This document shows, one piece after another, positions 62,376 through 64,000 of a DNA stretch of 64,000 nt. Position numbers and translations under genes: made by a program. Each line of letters begins with the position of its first letter. The stretch's first letter is position 1. The stretch covers positions 61,914 through 125,913 of the forward strand of contig JAHEZK010000002.1 in the NCBI GenBank assembly GCA_023251115.1, read 5' to 3'. The DNA is from Nitrosomicrobium frigidum (SeqCode) (GTDB lineage: Archaea; Thermoproteota; Nitrososphaeria; Nitrososphaerales; Nitrososphaeraceae). The notes below the pieces were generated by a model. It saw only the letters and a program-made list of their open reading frames with translations. It was not told where the DNA came from and ran no database searches.

Positions 62376-63647
62376 ATGATTGTGAAGCTAGACCTTCCGC
62401 GAGGAATGAGGGATTTGCAAAATGATGAATTAGGAAATATATCCTATATTAGAGACAAATTCGCAGAAACTGCAGAAATCTTTGACTTTAAGCAAATAGA
62501 GCCGTCAACGCTGGAATTATTATCCACTCTTGAAGCCAAAAGCGGGCCATCAATAATTGATGAAACATACAGCTTTACGGATAAAGGCGGACGAAATATA
62601 GCATTACGCTTTGACCTTACCATAGGATTGTCTAGATTTGTTTCCATGCGAAGAGACCTTAAACTCCCAGCAAAACTATCATCATTTGGAGGTGTCTGGC
62701 GTTATGACGAACCACAGTTAGGAAGATACAGATATTTTCATCAATGGGATATCGAAATATTCGGATCGCCGGAGGTAGATGCTGATGCGGAAATTATAGA
62801 GTTTGTTTCACACTTCTTGAAAAAATTGGGAATTGATTTTGTAATTGCAATAAACCATAGATCTATTTTGGAAGAATATTTGACAAGATCTCTTGGGATT
62901 ACAGACAATAGTACTGTAAATGAAATGATGAGGGCAGTTGATAAACTTGCCAAAAAAAGTACTGAGCACATAGTTGAAGAATATAAGCAAAAGCTTGACT
63001 CGGCCAGTTTGCTAAAATTCATTGAATTTGTTTCCTTTAACGGCACACCTGAGAAAATGCTAGAAAACAGTAAGGTTGGTGAATTTGAGTCATCCAAAGT
63101 CCTTGTGGAACTTGTAGATTCTTTGAAATCAAGACAGGTAAGCAACTTGATGGTAGATTTTAGGATAGTCCGAGGACTTGATTATTATTCAGGGATTGTA
63201 TTTGAGGCCAAAGATCAATCATCGCAGATTGGATCGCTTGTGGGTGGCGGCAGATATGATAGATTGACAGAAGCGTTTGGTAGAAAGGATTTGTTTGCAA
63301 CCGGTGCCGCAGGTGGCGTGGAAAGGATTCTTACAGCCATCAAAGACAAATCAAACAAGACAATCCAAAGACCTCTAATTTATGTCACTTACAGTTCCAG
63401 ACAAGAAAAAAAACATGCAATTGAAGTGGTTTCAAAATTAAGAAATCTTGGGTATGCTACGGATTATGACATAAATGGCAGAACAACAAGCAAACAGTTT
63501 CACGAAGCTGCCCTCAAAAAAGCAGTTGCTATAATTATCATAAGCCTTGATGAATTCAAGAAAGGCATCGTTACTATAAAATCAGGATCAAAGGAACAGA
63601 AGCAGAGTATTACTGAAATTGACAAATATTTAGATCAAATAGTATAG
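62376..63647 (+). CDS. hisS: Histidyl-tRNA synthetase
   Basis: HisRS charges tRNA-His. The 423-residue class II synthetase opens with KLDLPRGMRDL and has motif 2 (GGVWRYDEPQLGRYRYFHQWDIEIFG), the histidine-A motif VRGLDYYSGIVFEA, motif 3 SLVGGGRYDRLTEAFG and a C-terminal anticodon domain (about 340-423). Divergent to archease. Confidence 0.96.
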   Translation: MIVKLDLPRGMRDLQNDELGNISYIRDKFAETAEIFDFKQIEPSTLELLSTLEAKSGPSIIDETYSFTDKGGRNIALRFDLTIGLSRFVSMRRDLKLPAKLSSFGGVWRYDEPQLGRYRYFHQWDIEIFGSPEVDADAEIIEFVSHFLKKLGIDFVIAINHRSILEEYLTRSLGITDNSTVNEMMRAVDKLAKKSTEHIVEEYKQKLDSASLLKFIEFVSFNGTPEKMLENSKVGEFESSKVLVELVDSLKSRQVSNLMVDFRIVRGLDYYSGIVFEAKDQSSQIGSLVGGGRYDRLTEAFGRKDLFATGAAGGVERILTAIKDKSNKTIQRPLIYVTYSSRQEKKHAIEVVSKLRNLGYATDYDINGRTTSKQFHEAALKKAVAIIIISLDEFKKGIVTIKSGSKEQKQSITEIDKYLDQIV

Positions 63648-63700
63648 ACAAATGTAATTCAAATTTTCTTTTTCTTTTCATTTAATATTCAGACTTTGGT

Positions 63701-63958
63701 TTAAATTTTAATCATTTTGATATTCTTCATCTTTATCATACCATTTGGCTTTTTATCATACACAATTCTTATGACCAAATCTGGCGGATCATAGCTGACA
63801 TAAAAATCGTCTTTTTCCAAGATTTGTATATCATGACCCAACGTTATCTGTGATTCTTGTATCCCGTTTTCAATCAATTTACTCTTGGCAGCTTGTGCTA
63901 TGCCATCATCTGAAGTATTGGTTGTCAGGAGCACCTTGCCAGTGCAATTTAGGCTCAT
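63701..63958 (-). CDS. Uncharacterised small protein
   Basis: The 85-residue protein is mixed alpha/beta (CTGKVLLTTNTSDDGIAQAAKSKLIENGI, then a VSYDPPDLVIRIVYD strand) and ends in a basic MKNIKMIKI. No motif identified. T-rich sequence lies between its end and hisS. Confidence 0.6.
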   Translation of the reverse strand: MSLNCTGKVLLTTNTSDDGIAQAAKSKLIENGIQESQITLGHDIQILEKDDFYVSYDPPDLVIRIVYDKKPNGMIKMKNIKMIKI

Positions 63959-64000
63959 CTGACTGGGAAAAATAGCCTCTCACAATTAAAGTGTATCTTC

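Overview
The window reads as chromosomal DNA of an ammonia-oxidising-type archaeon (Nitrososphaeria, formerly Thaumarchaeota). Evidence: archaeal-type informational genes (L7Ae, L18, L21e, L24e, L37e, L40e, S28e, RpoF, RadA, LSm, aIF5B, Cbf5, archaeal adenylate kinase), coenzyme F420 genes (cofD, cofC), tRNA genes with introns, an archaeal RNase P RNA, TATA boxes at leaderless spacing, many TTG starts, and a 4-hydroxybutyryl-CoA dehydratase, the hallmark enzyme of the 3-hydroxypropionate/4-hydroxybutyrate CO2-fixation cycle. Base composition is AT-rich. A Nitrosocosmicus/Nitrososphaera-like source is my guess; no amo genes or rRNA are present to settle it. I see no insertion sequence, prophage, CRISPR array or integrated element. 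This is core genome with small lineage-specific genes between conserved operons.

Layout. 1-6.1 kb: an unknown gene at the left edge, RNase P RNA, a membrane-anchored exported protein, cofD-cofC, an EMC3/DUF106 insertase-like protein and sufB, which has a palindrome in its promoter. 6.3-13.1 kb: a tight tetrapyrrole operon (precorrin-2 dehydrogenase-hemA-hemB-hemL-hemC-cobA-hemD) that covers glutamyl-tRNA to uroporphyrinogen III and on to sirohydrochlorin. 13.2-16.8 kb: radA, then the conserved archaeal cluster L21e-rpoF-DUF655-ksgA-HemK-like methyltransferase. 16.9-32.3 kb: isocitrate dehydrogenase, RNase HI, a signal-peptidase-like protein with Thr in place of the nucleophile Ser, a Drg GTPase with no standard start codon, a cobalamin-type radical SAM enzyme, AAG glycosylase, a YggX-like protein, purA, pyrF, a Nudix hydrolase, uppS, DUF373, DUF424 and a Dim2-like KH protein. 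32.4-40.2 kb: a secreted metallophosphoesterase with tandem repeats, ubiX, a PfkB kinase, a small HTH/unknown cluster, mtnP-apt (methylthioadenosine salvage) and the 4-hydroxybutyryl-CoA dehydratase.

40.2-44.8 kb: a run of very small zinc-binding proteins beginning with L40e, an rRNA methyltransferase, an intron-containing tRNA-Ser(GGA), an exported RTX-repeat protein and an exported acidic repeat protein. 44.9-50.8 kb (minus strand): the end of the spc ribosomal operon, L18-S5-L30-L15-secY-adkA-cmk-cbf5. 50.9-56.6 kb: larB, mdh, DUF5679, a coiled-coil membrane protein, lsm-L37e, an ArfB-type amidohydrolase, purU and a zinc protein. 56.7-64 kb: tRNA-Leu(UAG), which appears to carry two introns, a phosphohexomutase, the operon L7Ae-S28e-L24e-ndk-aIF5B, thioredoxin, archease and hisS.

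The most interesting items are the two-intron tRNA-Leu, the Drg GTPase start anomaly, the Thr-for-Ser signal peptidase-like protein, the sufB promoter palindrome, the radical SAM protein, and the set of mini zinc proteins, several of which are too short for routine ORF calling. I did not find a clear multi-gene defence-like or otherwise wholly new system.
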